Assembly (NCBI RefSeq): GCF_019083995.1
Contig: NZ_JAHRCU010000007.1
Location: 1-64,000 of the forward strand
Length of the DNA: 64,000 bases
Source: Roseococcus sp. SDR
Lineage (GTDB): Bacteria > Pseudomonadota > Alphaproteobacteria > Acetobacterales > Acetobacteraceae
Direction: 5' to 3'
Shown here: positions 45,140 through 52,223 of the stretch, one piece after another
Layout of the letters: each line of letters begins with the position of its first letter
Numbering within the stretch: position 1 is the first letter of the stretch
Program-made: the position numbers and the translations under genes
The notes under the pieces: generated by a model
Told to the model about the DNA's origin: nothing
Seen by the model: only the letters and a program-made list of their open reading frames with translations
Database searches by the model: none

Positions 45140-45216
45140 GTCTCCGTAGCTCAGCAGGATAGAGCACCAGATTCCTAATCTGGGGGCCGTGGGTTCGAAT
45201 CCCGCCGGGGACACCA
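45140..45216 (+). tRNA. tRNA-Arg (anticodon CCT)
   Basis: A 77-nt cloverleaf. Acceptor arms GTCTCCG and CGGGGAC pair with one G-T. The D-loop begins TAGCTCAGCAGG, the anticodon stem CCAGA/TCTGG encloses TTCCTAA with anticodon CCT (reads AGG), the T-loop is TTCGAAT, and CCA is encoded. A -10-like TATCCT lies at 45126-45131. The integrase-bearing element begins immediately after it, so the 3' half is the presumed attachment site. Confidence 0.97.
45190..45216 (+). other. Presumed left attachment site (attL) in the tRNA 3' end
   Basis: Tyrosine integrases commonly recombine within the T-arm and acceptor end of tRNA genes and leave the gene intact. Here the chromosomal gene content ends at this tRNA and phage-type genes (GIY-YIG, integrase, excisionase) start right after. 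The exact crossover cannot be seen because the right-hand copy lies outside the window. Confidence 0.7.
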
Positions 45217-45294
45217 CCCCGCAATTCACGGTTCGTCTTTTCAAATACTTAGCGTCCGGTTTGCCAATCCGGGGAAAGCCGTTTGCCAAAGCCG

Positions 45295-45317
45295 TTCACG
45301 CTCCGCCCCCGATCCGC
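45295..45317. repeat. 23-bp direct repeat, copy 1 (remnant of integrase 3' end)
   Basis: Identical over 23 bp to positions 45983-46005, which cover the last codons and stop of the integrase gene. Read on the minus strand it still spells RIGGGA-stop, so it is a fossil of an integrase 3' end. The two copies are 688 bp apart and bracket the GIY-YIG/HTH gene. Confidence 0.85.
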
Positions 45318-45372
45318 CGGCCGCTGCGCTCCGGGTTTTGCGGAAGGCTGTCCCACACCGGGCGCGCCATGG

Positions 45373-45987
45373 TCAGGGCTTCTGTTTGGCGACGGAGCGC
45401 ACCGCGCGCTTCGTCTCGAGATGCTCAACAAATTCGATTAGCTGCCAGCCTGTCACCCTGTAGCTGACCGCCTCCTGGGGGCCGCGCTCAGTTGCCCGCA
45501 AGAGGCGCGACCACTCCACGGCCCCCAAATCGCCGGCCAAAATGAGGGTTCGCACGGCCTGTTCCGAGATGCTCAGCACCCTTGCAACCTGTGAAAGCGT
45601 GTAAAGCGGAGCGAATTCAACAATACGTCGAATAATCTCCTGCTTGGCGTCATCTCCGCGTGTCTCTGGCAGCTCATCGGCTGCCTCCTGGTGCATGATG
45701 TTGTGAAGCGGCTTCTCGCTCTTGATTGCGGCCCGTTCTGCCGCGAGCGCCTGATCGCGAGTGTCGAACTTCTGGACATCCACGCGAGCGATCTGTGTCG
45801 CCCATTGTGAAAGATCGCGATGCTGGGCCAGTCGCACGACCGCGCTCAACGACACGCCGACGTAGAGCAGCCGCCCATTTGCGTCGTAGTGCCGATAGAG
45901 GTCGGTTTTCAGCAACTTCCCGCAACCCCTTTCGTTCTTCGGGTCTCGGAGAATGTGGACGTCACGGTTGGGCTCGGTCGCCTTCAC
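45373..45987 (-). CDS. GIY-YIG nuclease-like domain fused to a helix-turn-helix
   Basis: 204 residues with GTG start at 45987 overlapping the integrase stop (GTGA). The N-terminal domain has YRHYDANGRLLYVGVS at residues 31-46 as the GIY-YIG core, followed by the arginine in VVRLAQH (Arg52), glutamate in AAERAAIKSE (Glu84) and the asparagine of PLHNI. From residue 125 a MerR/excisionase-type HTH reads YTLSQVARVLSISEQAVRTL. A nuclease fused to a site-recognition domain suggests homing or a phage recombination role. The longer open frame across the integrase is an artefact. Confidence 0.75.
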   Translation of the reverse strand: MKATEPNRDVHILRDPKNERGCGKLLKTDLYRHYDANGRLLYVGVSLSAVVRLAQHRDLSQWATQIARVDVQKFDTRDQALAAERAAIKSEKPLHNIMHQEAADELPETRGDDAKQEIIRRIVEFAPLYTLSQVARVLSISEQAVRTLILAGDLGAVEWSRLLRATERGPQEAVSYRVTGWQLIEFVEHLETKRAVRSVAKQKP

Positions 45988-46005
45988 GCTCCGCCCCCGA
46001 TCCGC
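45983..46005. repeat. 23-bp direct repeat, copy 2 (at the integrase stop codon)
   Basis: Overlaps the integrase stop and the GTG start of the GIY-YIG/HTH gene. It matches 45295-45317 exactly, with no extension of homology on either side. Confidence 0.85.
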
Positions 46006-47018
46006 GCCATGGCCGCCTTCGCCAGCCCCTCCTGCTCGACCGCGATCGTGTACCGCTGAACCTCCGCCAGCGTCTTGTGCCCCGTCACCGCCGCGATCTG
46101 GTGCGCGCTGCACCCCGCCTCGGCCAGCCGCCGTGCCGCCGCCTTCCGCAGCCCATGCGGCGACCGTCCCGCGGGCACCCCAGCCTCCGCCGACCACTCC
46201 TTGAACCGCTGCGCGAAGCCGGCCGGCGTGAAAGCCTTGCCGTGCCCGGTCAGCAGGAAGGTCAGCTGGTCCTCGCGCACCGCCGACAGCGCCGCCCGCA
46301 GAGCCGGGTGGACCGGGATCACCAGCCGCGCCCCGGTCTTCACCTGCCTGACCTCGATCGCGTCGCCGCGCAGGTGCTGCCGGCCCATCCTGACCACGTC
46401 GCTCCGCCGCTGCCCCGTGTAGAGCAGCAGCGCCAGCGCCAGCCGCTCCCGCGTCCCCACCGGCCACTTCGCCTCGAACGCGGCGATGTCCTCCTCCGAC
46501 CACGTGGGGATGCCGTCGCCCTTCTCCTTCAGCCGCCGCACGTCCCTGGTCGGGTCGTCCTGCCGCCAGCCCTCCTGGACCGCGAACCGCATGATCAGCC
46601 GCATGATGCGAAGCACGTGGTTCGCGGCCGCGGGCGTCTCCGCCTTCTCCGCGACGAAGCCGCGGACGTGCCTGGGTTCCAGAAGCCGGATGGGCTTCGT
46701 GCCGTGCTTGCCCCTGATCCGGTCGAGGATGCCGCGGTAGACCTTCTGCGTGGACGGCCCCAGCTGCCGGAACTCGGCGCTCCGGTACCAAGCCACCGCC
46801 AGGGCATCGAGGCTCCCCGGCACCGTCCGCGCCTCGCCCGGCTCCCCCTTCGCCGGCAGCGCGGCGATCGCCATCGTGTAGGCCTGCATAAACTCGGGCG
46901 ACCCGGGCTTGCCCGGCAGCGGGACCCGCTTCGGTGCCCCCGGCGCCCGAAGGTAGTGCCGCAGGGTCCCGGTCCTGTCCCGGAAGCGATGAATGTACTT
47001 CAGCCGGATCGACGTCAT
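45984..47018 (-). CDS. Tyrosine-family site-specific integrase
   Basis: 344 residues. The N-terminal arm and core-binding domain reach residue 165; the catalytic domain follows. The catalytic set is Arg204 (TGQRRSD), Lys227, His288 and Arg291 (HGLRK), His314 (TGHK) and nucleophile Tyr323. All six are present, so it should be active. The ATG at 47018 overlaps the excisionase stop (ATGA), which is better than the frame starting at 47030. Its gene lies 768 bp from the tRNA-Arg, the usual place for an integrase that targets that tRNA. Confidence 0.95.
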   Translation of the reverse strand: MTSIRLKYIHRFRDRTGTLRHYLRAPGAPKRVPLPGKPGSPEFMQAYTMAIAALPAKGEPGEARTVPGSLDALAVAWYRSAEFRQLGPSTQKVYRGILDRIRGKHGTKPIRLLEPRHVRGFVAEKAETPAAANHVLRIMRLIMRFAVQEGWRQDDPTRDVRRLKEKGDGIPTWSEEDIAAFEAKWPVGTRERLALALLLYTGQRRSDVVRMGRQHLRGDAIEVRQVKTGARLVIPVHPALRAALSAVREDQLTFLLTGHGKAFTPAGFAQRFKEWSAEAGVPAGRSPHGLRKAAARRLAEAGCSAHQIAAVTGHKTLAEVQRYTIAVEQEGLAKAAMARIGGGA

Positions 47019-47263
47019 GGAGCATCCCAAGGATTGGCGGTGACGCCCTGTGTTCCCTCCTTACCCGCCTTCAAGTCGAGCCAACGGTCGAGGTCCTCGC
47101 GCAGCCATGCGACGCGCTTCCCGGTGAGATGGATTGGTGGGACATCGGGCGCCACGATCTCGCGGAAGGTCGTCTCGCCGAGACCGACATAAGCCGCGGC
47201 GAGGTCGGCGCGCAGGGCGCGCGGCCAATAAGGTAACCGGAGGCGCTCGCCGCCATCAGGCAT
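47015..47263 (-). CDS. Excisionase / AlpA-type DNA-binding protein
   Basis: 82 residues with a MerR-like winged HTH: AAAYVGLGETTFREIVAPD and IHLTGKRVAWLREDLDRWLD. This is the standard architecture of phage excisionases and AlpA regulators. It overlaps the integrase start (ATGA) downstream and the Dam methylase stop by 8 bp upstream. It should bend attachment-site DNA and steer the integrase towards excision. Confidence 0.85.
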   Translation of the reverse strand: MPDGGERLRLPYWPRALRADLAAAYVGLGETTFREIVAPDVPPIHLTGKRVAWLREDLDRWLDLKAGKEGTQGVTANPWDAP

Positions 47264-48164
47264 AGGCCTCTCCGATTAGCAGCCGCTGCGCCAACCCGGC
47301 ATCGGCGACCGGATTGATCCACAGCGCCTCGATCCGGTCGCGCGCGCCATCGGCGTGAGCCGCGCGCGTGACGCGTCGCCAGCCGCGCAGCGCATCGTCG
47401 TAGAGCGCGTGCGGATAGCCCGACAGCACCACCGCGCCGCGCAGCCCCTGGATGGCCTGAAGCATCGCGAAATGATCGGCCTCGGTCATCTCGTGCGTGT
47501 AGGCGTGATACTTCGCGCCGCCTCGGCGGCTCTTCATGCTGCGGGTGTCGGGCATGTACGGCGGGTCGAGGTAGTGCAGGGTCTCCGGGCTGTCGTGCTG
47601 CGCGCAGATGTCCATCGCGTGCCGGCTTTCGATCACCACGCCCTGCATGCGTTGCACGATCGCCCGCAGGGCAGCTGGCAGGTTCGCCCAGTCATGAGCC
47701 GGTGTGGTGCCGCTGCGGTTGCTAGAAGCCCGGAAGCCGGTGCGCTGCCGAGGATTGTGCCCATCCGATCCGAATCCCTGGAAGCTGCGCACCACCAGCC
47801 GCCGCGCGGCCTCAATCGGGTCATCGGTGGGCAGGTAGGATTCTTCGAAGCAGCTGCGCGCGAAGGGCGTCAGTTCGAGGGCACGCAGCAGCTCGGCCGC
47901 GCGATCGGAGCGCAGCACGCGGAACAAGTTCACCACCCCATCATCCAGGTCGTTGTAGATCTCTGCGTAGCTACGGGGCTTGCGCAGCAGCACGGATGCC
48001 GCGCCGCCATAAGGCTCGACATAGATGCGGTGCGGCGGGAAGTGCTGGATGACCCAGGTCGCCAAGCGCCATTTACCGCCGTGCCAGCGCAGGGCCGGAC
48101 GGCTCGGACCGCCGTAGTGGCGCACAGCGCCCTGCGAAGCCGGAGCAGGCTCATCACGCGCCAT
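47256..48164 (-). CDS. D12-class DNA adenine N6-methyltransferase (Dam-type)
   Basis: 302 residues with the S-adenosylmethionine motif WHGGKWRLATWVIQHFP at residues 27-43, YVEPYGGAASVLL at 48-60, and the catalytic DPPY at 200-203. This is the D12/Dam order (alpha class). It probably methylates GATC or a similar short site, protecting phage DNA or affecting gene control. It overlaps the 159-residue gene upstream by 11 bp and the excisionase downstream by 8 bp, so it is part of the early operon. No matching restriction enzyme adjoins it. Confidence 0.93.
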   Translation of the reverse strand: MARDEPAPASQGAVRHYGGPSRPALRWHGGKWRLATWVIQHFPPHRIYVEPYGGAASVLLRKPRSYAEIYNDLDDGVVNLFRVLRSDRAAELLRALELTPFARSCFEESYLPTDDPIEAARRLVVRSFQGFGSDGHNPRQRTGFRASSNRSGTTPAHDWANLPAALRAIVQRMQGVVIESRHAMDICAQHDSPETLHYLDPPYMPDTRSMKSRRGGAKYHAYTHEMTEADHFAMLQAIQGLRGAVVLSGYPHALYDDALRGWRRVTRAAHADGARDRIEALWINPVADAGLAQRLLIGEAYA

Positions 48165-48633
48165 GGCCGGCCGTCGCGCGAAGCAGCGCGATCATGATCG
48201 ATGTGCCAATGAGATTCCCGACGACCGCGCAGACGATGCACAGCGCGGTGCCTGCCAGAAGGTCCCGCCATCCGAGCCGGTCGCCTGGGGTCTGCGGACG
48301 GTCCTGCTCCGCTTTTTCGAGCAGCCAGAGGACCAACCGTCCCCGGTCCGGCAGCACCAGAGCGCTTCCAGGATGCGCTGCGCGCCATGCGTTGATCGCG
48401 CGCTGCTCAGCCTTCCACTGAAGCTCGAAGATTTTGGAAAGCTCGGCTGCCTCCTCCTCCGCGCGATCAACCCGGTCCACCATTTCCCGCAGCGTCGTGG
48501 CAGTGCCGCGAAGGGCAATCGACAGATCGGTCTCGCCGAATCCCTCTCGCTCGGATGCTGTACAGTCCAGGGTGTGGGCCAGCGCCAGGATTTCCGCGGG
48601 CGACGACGGCGGGAACTGCTCGACGTCCGTCAT
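48154..48633 (-). CDS. Coiled-coil protein with C-terminal membrane helix
   Basis: 159 residues. The central part (residues 25-85) is charged and helical, probably coiled coil (REMVDRVDRAEEEAAELSK). A hydrophobic helix at about 128-152 (LLAGTALCIVCAVVGNLIG) anchors the C-terminus. I recognise no family. ATG 48633 overlaps the stop of the upstream gene (ATGA); the longer frame is a shadow. It is one of the small membrane or accessory proteins of the early phage operon. Confidence 0.65.
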   Translation of the reverse strand: MTDVEQFPPSSPAEILALAHTLDCTASEREGFGETDLSIALRGTATTLREMVDRVDRAEEEAAELSKIFELQWKAEQRAINAWRAAHPGSALVLPDRGRLVLWLLEKAEQDRPQTPGDRLGWRDLLAGTALCIVCAVVGNLIGTSIMIALLRATAGHGA

Positions 48634-49055
48634 TCGCCTCCCTCCTTCAGGTCGTAGGGCCACGCTGCGCCGGGCGGCAGCACCCACAGGTGGTAGGCAT
48701 CCGCACCATCGACGACGCGCCGCTGCGGCGGAAAGCACTCGACCGCCCACCGCGCCCCGAACAGCTGATTCTTGATCCGCTGCTTCTCCGCCCACGATGG
48801 CGGCGGCGTCCCGTTCAGCGTGCAGACCATCGCGTGCTCCGCGCCATCCGGAAGCGGACGCACGAGGACGGAGAATATGCTGTTCGCGGCAACACGCCGG
48901 ACCTCCTGCCCCCAGCCCCGCGCGTTCGGCACGCCGTCGGGCAGATCGTGCCATCGCCACGTCGGCCAGCGCCCCAGGACACGAAGCCGCTCAGCGCGCC
49001 GGAGCAGCGCGGGAGGCGCGAGGTCCATGTTCTCCCAATGCAGTGCGTGCATCAT
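48630..49055 (-). CDS. Phage early protein of unknown function (DUF7694-like)
   Basis: 141 residues. The segment ANSIFSVLVRPLPDGAEHAM followed by WAEKQRIKNQLFGARWAVE, ending in an HLWVLPPG motif, is like small phage proteins I associate with DUF7694, but I cannot confirm it. ATG at 49055 or 49052 fits the tight overlap (ATGA) with the following gene. The longer frame is unsupported. Confidence 0.6.
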   Translation of the reverse strand: MMHALHWENMDLAPPALLRRAERLRVLGRWPTWRWHDLPDGVPNARGWGQEVRRVAANSIFSVLVRPLPDGAEHAMVCTLNGTPPPSWAEKQRIKNQLFGARWAVECFPPQRRVVDGADAYHLWVLPPGAAWPYDLKEGGE

Positions 49056-49708
49056 CGGGCGATGCCTGCGATAGCCGTGAACCGGCCGTCGTCGAACTCC
49101 GCGGCAGGCCGGATCCAGACCGTGCCCTCCGCATCGTCGTAGACCACCGCGGGCGTGAGATCGGCCTCGACGCTTCCGCGTGCGATCACGCGATACAGCC
49201 CGCCTTTCCGGTGCTGGTGTGTCGGCCGCCAGCAGACCGGCAACTCGCTGAGCACCAGCTTCGAGATCGCCTTGCGTGCCGCCTCTGCACCTGCGCTCGC
49301 AGCGTGGTTTCCGGAATCGCACAGCGCATCGGCAATCCCGCGCGCGGTATCGACTGCCGCCCATCGCATCGCCTCGGAACCTGCGAAGCACACTATGCGC
49401 GCTGCATGCTGAACTTCGCCGGGTTCATCGATGCGAATGCCCAGGACCGCACGTTCCTGCGCGTCATCGAGCCGCAGCCCCATAGCGAGCACGAGGTCGG
49501 CCGCCGCTTCTGCCTCCAGCGATGCGCATTCACCACGGCAACAGAACTCGCACTCGCTGGCGCCATGGGCTTCGCGCATGACACCGCACAGCGCGATACG
49601 GAGACCTGCGCGATCGCGCGGCCGGCCTTCCACCGTGCATCGGTTCAGGATGCCCCAGGTGGCCAGCCGATCGTATTCGGGCTGAACCCCTTGTTCATCG
49701 GTGCTCAT
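49052..49708 (-). CDS. Phage protein with C-terminal DUF1653-like domain
   Basis: 218 residues. The C-terminal portion HQHRKGGLYRVIARG, VVYDDAEGTVWIRPAAEFDD resembles the DUF1653 fold found alone in bacteria. The first half has cysteines in ECEFCCRGECASLE that may bind metal, and a helical region. ATG 49708 overlaps the upstream stop (ATGA). Function unknown. Confidence 0.6.
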   Translation of the reverse strand: MSTDEQGVQPEYDRLATWGILNRCTVEGRPRDRAGLRIALCGVMREAHGASECEFCCRGECASLEAEAAADLVLAMGLRLDDAQERAVLGIRIDEPGEVQHAARIVCFAGSEAMRWAAVDTARGIADALCDSGNHAASAGAEAARKAISKLVLSELPVCWRPTHQHRKGGLYRVIARGSVEADLTPAVVYDDAEGTVWIRPAAEFDDGRFTAIAGIAR

Positions 49709-49908
49709 CGGCCAACCCTCCGGTTTCCAGCGGTGCTGACGCAGGCGGCGATGAAGGCGACGCGATCCTGGCCGAGCGCAGCCTCGATCATCGCGACACC
49801 CTGACCGCAGGTGTCGGCCGCGAACTCGCGCGCGCGGCAGTCCAAGAGGCGCTGGCTCTCGGCGGGGAACATGCAGACGTAGGCGATCAGGACGAAGGCG
49901 GGGGTCAT
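49705..49908 (-). CDS. Small cysteine-containing, possibly exported protein
   Basis: 67 residues with a hydrophobic N-terminus (PAFVLIAYVCMFPAES) and four cysteines, two after the hydrophobic part. Its reading frame is fixed by ATGA overlaps with genes on both sides. It could be a small periplasmic or membrane peptide expressed early by the element. No family recognised. Confidence 0.5.
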   Translation of the reverse strand: MTPAFVLIAYVCMFPAESQRLLDCRAREFAADTCGQGVAMIEAALGQDRVAFIAACVSTAGNRRVGR

Positions 49909-50162
49909 GACGCGCCTCGGCCGGCGTTCGGCATGGCCGCTGCGAAAAACTCACGCATGATCGCTCGCAGAAGCTCGGCCTGCGCCCGCTGGCGCTCGGC
50001 CTTTATGTCGGCGGCTGCGGCCAGCGCGATGAAGAACGGCAGCGCCACAGACAATGCGAGCATGACGCTGTTGAGCACGATGGCGATGCAGAACAGATAG
50101 ACAGAGGCAGTGAGGGACGCGACGAACGCGCGCCATGTCAGGTCGAGATCGCGGTCGCTCAT
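49905..50162 (-). CDS. Small membrane protein of the early operon
   Basis: 85 residues with one long or two short hydrophobic segments (VYLFCIAIVLNSVMLAL, VALPFFIALAAAADI) followed by a basic amphipathic tail. Overlaps of four bases at both ends support it as a real translated gene. No family recognised. Small membrane proteins in this position may affect superinfection or lysis, but this is inference. Confidence 0.55.
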   Translation of the reverse strand: MSDRDLDLTWRAFVASLTASVYLFCIAIVLNSVMLALSVALPFFIALAAAADIKAERQRAQAELLRAIMREFFAAAMPNAGRGAS

Positions 50163-50374
50163 GGCACCGGCTCGACCCGCTGCCGGGCTTCTCGGGCCTT
50201 CCTGCTCTTCCGGACAGCATCCGCGATGGACAAGCCGATCGCCGCGACCATCGCGACGCCAGCGCCCACCATGAGAGCGCCGACCGTCAACTCGGCGCCG
50301 AGCATCCAGACCACCGCTCCGATCAGGAAGGCATGGAGCGCCAGCGCTGCGCAGGAATCAGCGAGCAGCTTCAT
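50159..50374 (-). CDS. Small membrane protein of the early operon
   Basis: 71 residues with two hydrophobic helices (AALALHAFLIGAVVWMLG, VGALMVGAGVAMVAAIGL) and a basic C-terminus RKSRKAREARQR. ATG at 50374 lies within the end of the upstream gene (17-bp overlap). Two-helix hairpins with a basic tail resemble holin- or exclusion-like proteins, but I cannot assign a role. Confidence 0.55.
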   Translation of the reverse strand: MKLLADSCAALALHAFLIGAVVWMLGAELTVGALMVGAGVAMVAAIGLSIADAVRKSRKAREARQRVEPVP

Positions 50375-50600
50375 TGGTGCCTCCCTGGGGCATGTGGAAG
50401 CGCGCGATCCTGACCTTGATGTACGTGAGGCGCGGCCCTTGTCCGTGCGGATCGATGTCCTGCTGCAGCGCCAGGAACGCCTTCGCTTCCTCCTCCATCC
50501 AGAACGCAATTTTCGGCTGATCGAACGCGCTTGCTGAATGGTCGGGGTGCCTCGCTGCGATGACGTAGAGGCACTCGGGGGGGTGGAGATGGAGAGTCAT
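50358..50600 (-). CDS. Small soluble protein of the early operon
   Basis: 80 residues. Blocks CLYVIAARHPDHSASAF and EEEAKAFLALQQDIDPHGQ suggest a compact alpha/beta fold. Overlaps its neighbours (ATGA upstream with the 151-residue gene; 17 bp downstream). No family recognised. Confidence 0.5.
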   Translation of the reverse strand: MTLHLHPPECLYVIAARHPDHSASAFDQPKIAFWMEEEAKAFLALQQDIDPHGQGPRLTYIKVRIARFHMPQGGTNEAAR

Positions 50601-51052
50601 GACGCACCGTCCGCGGGCTGCACGCCCGGTGCGAGCGCGTCCAGCATGGCAGCGATCTTCGGGACCAGTTCCGCATGGCGCCGGTACCGGCTGACAACGC
50701 GCTCGATGTCGGCGCGCATCTGCCGAAGGAGCAACTCGGCGGTGTCCTCGCGCTCCAGCACAACCGCAGTCGCCGTGAACGCCGATCGGGTTGCATCGAA
50801 GGCATAGGCGCGCACCGGCACTAGACTGCCGGAGGGCGTGGGCAGAAAGGTCACCGCCGCACGGATGACCTGCTTCGCCTGGATGATGCGATACTTGGCT
50901 GCAGCCTCACCGTCGTCCCAGGTGAATGCCCTGTGCAGCGCCGTGTTTGCGCTGCGTGCGAAGTCGACGATCGCGTCAGGAGAGAGATCGCCCCCGGCGT
51001 CCTGGCGGAGCAATTCAAGCTCCGCCATCTGGTCCTTGGTGAGAGAGCGCAT
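50597..51052 (-). CDS. Phage early protein of unknown function
   Basis: 151 residues, soluble, helical at both ends. The middle reads AKYRIIQAKQVIRAAVTFLP then SLVPVRAYAFDATRSAFTA. Its ATG shares one base with the stop of the 215-residue gene upstream. I recognise no family. It follows that gene in every likelihood as a functional partner. Confidence 0.5.
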   Translation of the reverse strand: MRSLTKDQMAELELLRQDAGGDLSPDAIVDFARSANTALHRAFTWDDGEAAAKYRIIQAKQVIRAAVTFLPTPSGSLVPVRAYAFDATRSAFTATAVVLEREDTAELLLRQMRADIERVVSRYRRHAELVPKIAAMLDALAPGVQPADGAS

Positions 51053-51699
51053 CACGCGCGCTCCACTTCGAAGGTGCCGAAGCCCATGCCGGCACTCTGC
51101 TTCGAGTCCGGACGGCCTTCGCCGATGCCGACCTGCATGCCCACCCGGGCAAGGAGGTTCATCACGTCGGTGGCGCTGAACTGGTCCGCGTCGTAGCGGA
51201 TGTTCAGGACCGCCGCCCACTCCCGCCACATTGGCCGGGTGCGAACATCCATCACGCCGGTCGCGTTCCGGACCGGCATGTCTGTCCGCTCAGGCTCGCC
51301 GCCGATGATGCGGATCAGCGGAGTGCCGTCGTCTGCGCTGAAGCCGTCCGCGATCACGAACACGCTGAGCTTGGCCAGGGTCATCTTGAACCCGACCAGC
51401 CGGCAGGCGCTGATCATCGCGTTGCGGATCGCCCCAGCCGCGAAGCCGTCCCAGCCCTCAGTGGAGATGTGCCGGGCCTGCTGAAAAGCTTCGTCGAAGT
51501 CCTTGGCCGCGCGCTTCGATCCCTTCTTCGCAACCGACCCGGCGGCCTGCTTCTCCATCATCGCGTTCTTCGCCTTGGTTGCGAACTTGCAGACCATCAG
51601 CGGCGCGGTGCCGATGATCTTCATCTGCAGGACCCGCAGGTCGGGCGGCGAAATCGCGATCGACTGCTTGACGCCTTCGATTGGAGTGACAGCATTCAT
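51052..51699 (-). CDS. Phage protein with a C-terminal glycine-rich loop (possible RAMP-like fold)
   Basis: 215 residues. The order is: IGTAPLMVCKFATKAK, a charged insert, FAAGAIRNAMISACRLVG, the VFVIADG strand, RTRPMWREWAAVLNI, and a C-terminal GIGEGRPDSKQSAGMGFG loop. The helix after a substrate-like strand plus a late glycine-rich loop is reminiscent of RAMP (Cas7/Cas5-like) folds, though this is only a visual impression. It follows the pentanucleotide array, which would form its 5' leader. Function unknown. Confidence 0.55.
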   Translation of the reverse strand: MNAVTPIEGVKQSIAISPPDLRVLQMKIIGTAPLMVCKFATKAKNAMMEKQAAGSVAKKGSKRAAKDFDEAFQQARHISTEGWDGFAAGAIRNAMISACRLVGFKMTLAKLSVFVIADGFSADDGTPLIRIIGGEPERTDMPVRNATGVMDVRTRPMWREWAAVLNIRYDADQFSATDVMNLLARVGMQVGIGEGRPDSKQSAGMGFGTFEVERA

Positions 51700-51752
51700 G
51701 GTGCTACCTCATGGGTGGTGACGTCCGCGCAGCCCATCTGCGCGGGTAGTGC

Positions 51753-51780
51753 GGCGGATGGGGTTGCAGCCCCATCCGCC
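51753..51780. promoter_or_regulatory. 11-bp hairpin in the leader of the 215-residue gene
   Basis: Perfect arms GGCGGATGGGG (51753-51763) and CCCCATCCGCC (51770-51780) around a 6-nt loop, about 54 bp upstream of the ATG at 51699. It stands between the pentanucleotide array and the gene. It could be an attenuator, a processing site or a protein-binding hairpin. There is no T-run after it. Confidence 0.6.
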
Positions 51781-51785
51781 GATTG

Positions 51786-52215
51786 CGTGCCTGCGATGCG
51801 TATCCGTGCCCCGCCTTGCCGAGGCACGCCTCGCCTGCGGTGCAGCGCCTTGCCTGCTGTGCCTCGCGCGGCCCGGCACTGCCTTGCCTCGCGCTGCCTG
51901 CGGTGTCGGTCCGGACCCCGCCCCGCCTATCCGGGCCCTGCCTTTCGTCGCCTGCCGTGCCGGGCTTCGCCCGACCACGCCTATCCAGCCCTCGCCACGC
52001 CTCGCCTGCCATGTCTGGCCAGTCCTGGCGGTGCCAGACCCAGCCGCGCGATGGGATGCCTCGCCTGCCGAGCCGGTCCGTGCCTTGCCCTTCCCCGCCA
52101 CGCCTCGCCTGCCGAGCCGTGCCATGCGCGTCGATGCCGCGGCACGCCGGGCCGAGCCTGTCGTGCCGTGCTGCGCCACTCCCGTCGAAAGCGCGCCCCG
52201 CCTTGCCTGCGATGC
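51786..52215. repeat. GGCNN pentanucleotide array (about 430 bp)
   Basis: Read on the minus strand, GGC recurs every 5 bp with many variants, so the sequence looks like degenerate tandem GGCNN units. Longer repeats occur within: CACGCCTCGCCTGC at 51825, 51996 and 52099 (plus strand), and an 18-bp repeat at 52058-52075 and 52102-52119. All frames stay open for long distances only because the units lack stop codons; the predicted proteins are low-complexity Arg/Gly/Ala and not credible. Similar arrays occur in some other prophages (from memory), but their role is unknown to me. Confidence 0.8.
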
Positions 52216-52223
52216 TGCGGTCA

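Noticed and set aside
45373-47025. Single 550-codon open frame spanning integrase and GIY-YIG genes
   Set aside because: Its first part is the wrong frame of the integrase. The real gene starts at GTG 45987 where a GTGA overlap occurs.
45726-47192. Long plus-strand open frame over the integrase region
   Set aside because: Arg/Pro/His-rich antisense translation without domains.
51786-52215. CRISPR array
   Set aside because: The units are 5 bp with no spacers of constant length, and there are no cas genes.
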